This document shows, piece by piece, positions 59,822 to 64,000 of a stretch of DNA of 64,000 bases; within the stretch, counting starts at the first letter, position 1; each line of letters begins with the position of its first letter. Made by a program: the position numbers and the translations under genes. The stretch comes from Paramacrobiotus metropolitanus. Taxonomy: Eukaryota > Tardigrada > Eutardigrada > Parachela > Macrobiotidae. The stretch lies in the NCBI RefSeq assembly GCF_019649055.1, contig NW_026570224.1, forward strand, positions 2,542,001-2,606,000, given 5' to 3'. The notes under the pieces were generated by a model. It ran no database searches. It was given only the letters and a program-made list of their open reading frames with translations, and was not told the DNA's origin.

Positions 59822-62690
59822 ATGAATCGGTATCCTCATGTGACCGTGCTGCGGCTGAATGAGTGGAAGGAAATTGACATACCCACGTCTAGACGCCCTT
59901 CGGAAGGTGAGCAACAATATCGGACTGGTTATTAGAACGATAAATTTATTTACTTATCAATTGTTGGCCAGAATTTCCCACAGTATTCTCTGCCAGACAT
60001 CTTTAGAGTAGTTTGAAACTTGCAGCCATTTGTAGATATGATGTTTGTACTTTAATTTTCTAATTATTTATATGAGTATTGCATTATATAGCGCCATTAG
60101 TGCTCAACTTGAAGAAGGAAGAACACGAAACCGTTTCGGAAGAGCGACAATCGCCGATCGATATCCGGACAAAGGAAGCCAAACTTGATGCAAAACTTAT
60201 TGACAATCCGCTGATTATCAGTTATCCGCGTTGGCTGAAGGAAGGGGCCACATTCATAAATACCGGCTCCACATGGAGGATTGATGTCAATAGCAAACGA
60301 TTCGGTAGTGATCTGCCCACTGGCTATTTCCGAGGACAACCGTGACCTTCTAACCCTGGGATTAACTCGTAGGTTTACTTGCTTTTTAGTTATTCACGGC
60401 GGGCCTTTGAATGCACGCTACCACTTGGAACAAATCCACGCGCACTGGGCGTCAACCAGTTTATTCGGATCCGAACATGTTGTCGATGGACGATATTTCC
60501 CATCGGAAATACATTTCGTGCACTGGAATCGCTCCAAACATAAAAAATTCGAAGATGCACTCGAAGATGGCGAAGGACTGTCGGTTATTGGAGTTTTCTT
60601 AAAAGTAAGCCGTTGACAGCTTTTTTTTGGATCGAAAACTTCAGAACATATACGTTAAAAAGTGTATGTATGTATTTAATAGCCATAGCTGAAATATTTT
60701 GTAGGTGCATAATTTCGATAAATGTTCGAACTGTTGCCGTGTGTCGATCGTCTATATTTGACTACACGAAATTATGGTTGACTACTGAATGTTGTAATAT
60801 GATAATTTTTCGGCTCCTAGGTTGGAAAAGCCCATCCCGAACTGGAAAAGCTTGTCAACTTGATGGAGAATATACATTACGCCGACAAGAAGGTATCGAT
60901 TGCCGCACTGGAATTGGACTTGTATCGACTGCTTCCAGAGGGTATCAATGCTCCGTATTAAATCATAATGCTGTTTTGACTAAGCACACTATTTTTTATG
61001 TGCTCCAATACAGATTCAACACAATACTGGACATATGCCGGTTCACTAACCACACCGCCATTTAGCGAATGCGTAGTATGGATTGTTATGAAAAATCCTA
61101 TCGAAATTTCTTCCAGCCAGGTAGCGCACAGGCTGAGTTAGGCGTGCTGTTGAATTTTTATATTAAATAGTTTGGTTTAGTTAAATAACATAAATCAGCC
61201 ATGTAGATTTGGTGACACATCATTTTTTGATGTAGCTACGTGCTATGCGCACTTTGCTGCGTTACAAGGAGAACGAAAGGGCTTTGTCTCGTGATCCCGA
61301 TACGAACCACCTGCGCCACAATTTCCGTGTCATTCAGCCTCACAATCCGACTTTAGTGTCCGCATCCTTCGCGATCGATTGTCAACCGTTTCAACAATCA
61401 CCCATTAACATCAGTACGGGTTCAGCCATCTTCGAACCAGAGCTCGAGCATCGCAAACTGGATTTTAATTACCCGACCAGTCTGAAAATGGCATCTGTAT
61501 ACGAAAATGCCGGGTCTACTTGGAAGGTTACGATGGTGGATCGTCGTTTCTGTAAGGAACTTGACTTTTTTGACTATACGTTACACTATAGCTTTTTATC
61601 AATGCAGTGTTGTTACAGAAAAGAACCAATATTTCTACAATTTATTTTCTTTTATTGCAGTCTTAAAAGGCGGTCCTTTGCATGATTTTTATTATTTGGA
61701 GCAGTTTCATGCTCACTGGGGCCCCGATAATCGATCCGGTTCGGAGCACCTTGTAGATAATTTTGCTTACGCCGGTGAAATTCATTTCGTCCATTGGAAT
61801 CGTCGATATGGATCTTTCCAATCTGCACTATCTTACCACGATGGTCTGGCTGTAGTCGGTGTATTTCTTGAGGTAATCCCTTTGATAAGTTCAGTTAACT
61901 GGTCTGATTGTTGATGATTTCACTTCAGTGGGTATTCGAGCACCCATGAACTGCATATTTTAATATGTTGAATCATTGAATGCCATTAAAAAGAATTAAG
62001 CAAAAAGCCAAAAACTATGCAGTTACCAAACTGATATTCGTTTTTATATTTTCAGATCGGCATGCCAAATCCCGAATTACACCGACTGGTAGACGCCATT
62101 CATGATATTCACTACGCCGGACATAGTGTGCCCTTAAAGCATCTCGATGTAACCCAGCTCTTGCCAGAAGGTACTCTAATGGTAATCTTATCAAACGTCG
62201 TAAGCTGTAACACCACCTGAACATATCTGAACAGATACCTCGAAATATTATACATATCACGGATCACTGACCACACCGCCATACAATGAATGCGTGCAAT
62301 GGATTGTCCTGAAACACCCAATCGAGGTTTCTACCGAACAGGTACTCGTATTAACAGTTCAAATTTGAAGCTATGCATCTAGGCCAAAGAGGTAAAATCT
62401 ACCGGATCTTTTTACAGATGCAGGCTTTTCGAAGCTTGAGTACGCGAAAGGGGCGGAAGCATAGTCGGGAGTCTCGTGACTCACGAAAAGGAAGTCGGGA
62501 CAGTGTCATTTCCGTTCGTCGAAGTCACAGCGAGCGTCGGCCGGATAAAGGGCGGGTATTGCAAAACTATCGCGTTACCCAACGGATACGGACACATGAA
62601 GTTATTGCTTCTTTCAAATTAAACGGTGACCATACGGATTTAAGCAGTTCCAGCAGCATCAGCGATCTGAGCGGTTCTGATTCTGAATAG
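59822..62690 (+). CDS. Two-domain (tandem fused) alpha carbonic anhydrase
   Basis: Single chain with two complete carbonic anhydrase domains. Ten exons: 59822-59906, 60092-60304, 60390-60604, 60821-60941, 61014-61120, 61236-61551, 61661-61872, 62056-62170, 62235-62341, 62418-62690; all phases match, 587 residues. Domain 1 (about 48-284): QSPIDI, zinc His116, His118 (IHAHW), His141 (EIHFVHW), Glu128 (GSEH), Thr224 (SLTTPP). Domain 2 (about 300-545): QQSPINI, His369, His371 (FHAHWG), His394, Glu381, Thr474. The 316-base exon 6 encodes the end of domain 1 and the start of domain 2 without interruption, which argues for a true fusion rather than two adjoining genes. The proton-shuttle His64 position is Ser in both (NTGSTW, NAGSTW). 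No signal peptide at MNRYPHVTV. The last exon inserts a Ser/Arg-rich stretch before the closing LQNYRVTQ strand and ends in an acidic poly-Ser tail. Confidence 0.92.
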
Positions 62691-62755
62691 CATTTGGTTC
62701 AATGTAACTTAAGAATTTAACCAAGTTCGAAGTGCTTTATCATCGAATAATACGA

Positions 62756-62770
62756 TTTATTAGCAATAAA
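62756..62770. terminator. Back-to-back poly(A) signals of two convergent genes
   Basis: AATAAA on the plus strand (62765-62770) serves the double carbonic anhydrase. TTTATT at 62756-62761 is AATAAA on the minus strand and serves EXOSC7, whose stop is about 120 bases away. They face opposite ways three bases apart, so the 3' UTRs should overlap. Confidence 0.6.
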
Positions 62771-62881
62771 GCTCACTTTAACCCAATGTAAACTTAAGTA
62801 CATCTATTTGTACAGAAGCGCCGACGAATTTAACAGTCACCCACAAAAAATTAATTTTCAATAAGATTACGTTACCAATCA

Positions 62882-63822
62882 TCAAAGAGAACACTTCAAC
62901 GCTTTATCAAGTTCACGATTCATTTCCTGGCATACTTTCATCGAGATCTGTAAACAAAAACAAAATTATAGAAAAAGGCAACAGAAACATCGAAAAAATA
63001 AGGTTTTGCCATTTTGTAATACAACTTAGTTATGCCCAGAGTATACAAGCATCGTTTTACCTCGACAGCTTCTTGTAAAACCTCTGGCCTGATTCCAAGT
63101 TCCGGTCCTGTGCAGTCAACAGACTGGTAAAACACTGTACCGCTTGCGTTAGCGGCTACAACGAATAATGCTTCGGCCGCCACGCGTTCTTCCCTAGTGA
63201 CATCCACGACAAAAACCGGTCCAATCTACACAACACATGAACTGATCAAAGCTCCTACTTTATTACAGTGCCGATTTGGCTAACAACGAGTTTTCCAACA
63301 AGCATTCATACTCATACGTATTCTACTGTATGTAAGGACTTTACACAAAACGGCACACCTTAGAAAGGGTAGCTATTGTTGGAACGCAAGCAACATCCAT
63401 CTGCCAACAATCGTACGGGTTATCACTGTATTCGATCTCGAACTGATCCAGTTCATCTTCGACAATGCGAACAGTAGGAAATCTTGCGTCGGCTAACGAT
63501 GCTTTAATGGCTAAAGCTGCTGCTTCTAATACTGAGGAACCTTGCTCGAAAATCTGCAAAAAATCCAATCAACAAGAAATTCAACAATGATACTAAATCA
63601 GAATTTACACATATCTTTAAATTAATACAGAGGTACAAACTGACACCTACAATAATATCGAAAAACAGCGTCCAGCATTTCGATCCTTTTAGCACACCAA
63701 GTTTCTTCCGGTCAATACCGCCAGATTCGTAGTATATGCATTCCAGAATTTGCTGTAGTTCTTGGGTGCTGAATATTTCGGTATCCTCATCCTCTTCTGC
63801 ATTCCCAAAGGAAGGGACAGAG
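62882..63822 (-). CDS. EXOSC7: Exosome complex subunit RRP42 (EXOSC7), 3' part; gene runs beyond the window
   Basis: Non-catalytic RNase PH-like ring subunit of the RNA exosome. Minus-strand exons: 63822-63651, 63553-63359, 63225-63061, 62947-62882, with matching phases. Landmarks of the RRP42/EXOSC7 branch: ELQQILECIYYESGGIDRKK, CWTLFFDII followed by SSVLEAAALAIKASLADARF, VRIVEDELDQFEI, DNPYDCWQMDVACVPTIATL, then VVDVTREER and TGPELGIRPE. The final exon is the C-terminal helix ending KALKCSL. About the first half of the protein lies to the right of the window. The gene is convergent with the carbonic anhydrase gene. Confidence 0.9.
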
Positions 63823-64000
63823 CTATGACGAAATCAGAATAGGCATATGGGTTCACGTAAATTTTCTCATCCGTTGCATACTTTCGAGAACAGACATTTA
63901 CCTCAAAGGTACAAAACCGATAAAAAAGAAAATGAAATGCACAAAGATAACAAGTTAGAAAATAATATTACTGAAGAAGAATGCCGAGCAAAAATCAGGC
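63823..64000 (-). other. Intron or unassigned upstream part of EXOSC7
   Basis: No convincing exon of the family was found in these bases; upstream exons probably lie outside the window. Confidence 0.45.

Noticed and set aside
1-64000. tRNA, rRNA, CRISPR or bacterial features
   Set aside because: None recognised by eye; spliced metazoan genes throughout make CRISPR or operon features irrelevant. A tRNAscan run would be decisive for tRNA genes.

Overview
This is a 64 kb piece of animal nuclear DNA. Genes are split into many exons with GT-AG introns of about 60 bases to more than 1 kb. There are no operons or ribosome binding sites, and the protein families are metazoan: an eag potassium channel, an amyloid precursor protein homologue, an M13 neprilysin, a VAT-1 type reductase and alpha carbonic anhydrases. 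The family mix fits a protostome, perhaps a small ecdysozoan such as a tardigrade. That placement is a guess; nothing in the window proves it.

Layout, left to right. 1.4-9.1 kb: an eag-type channel on the minus strand, complete except for one exon that cannot be found. 9.7-12 kb: weak minus-strand exons of unknown family and a 595 bp MITE. 13.3-13.7 kb: degenerate tandem repeats. 15.1-16.9 kb: a secreted lipocalin (+). 18.9-24.8 kb: APP homologue (-). 27.4-31.6 kb: neprilysin-like peptidase (+, 12 exons), convergent with a CUB/LDLa single-pass receptor (-, 32-34 kb). 35.5-36.6 kb: a possible small cysteine-rich protein. 37-38.1 kb: secreted PAN/Apple protein (-). 39.3 kb: a lone Ig I-set exon (-). 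41.3-42.1 kb: a BED zinc-finger gene derived from a hAT transposase (-). 43.1-43.9 kb: a TA-flanked MITE. 45.3-48.8 kb: VAT1-like reductase (+, 8 exons). 51.8-55.7 kb: one-domain carbonic anhydrase (+). 56.1-56.7 kb: a hAT MITE with a perfect 8 bp target duplication. 57.5-58.6 kb: LTO1 (+). 59.8-62.7 kb: a two-domain carbonic anhydrase (+, 10 exons). 62.9-63.8 kb: the 3' part of exosome subunit RRP42/EXOSC7 (-).

I spliced the lipocalin, neprilysin, VAT1-like, both carbonic anhydrases, LTO1 and PAN genes by hand. Their exon phases close without a frameshift, giving 249, 729, 409, 328, 587, 133 and 221 codons. The eag, APP, CUB/LDLa, Ig and EXOSC7 models are incomplete.

The most interesting locus is the pair of carbonic anhydrase genes. 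One encodes two complete catalytic domains in one chain, and all three domains keep the zinc histidines but carry Ser where fast enzymes carry the proton-shuttle His. Other points to check are the missing eag exon, a tandem duplication that frames a neprilysin intron, an APP tail with NPFF in place of NPxY, a GC-AG intron, and a domesticated-looking hAT BED gene sharing the window with hAT MITEs.
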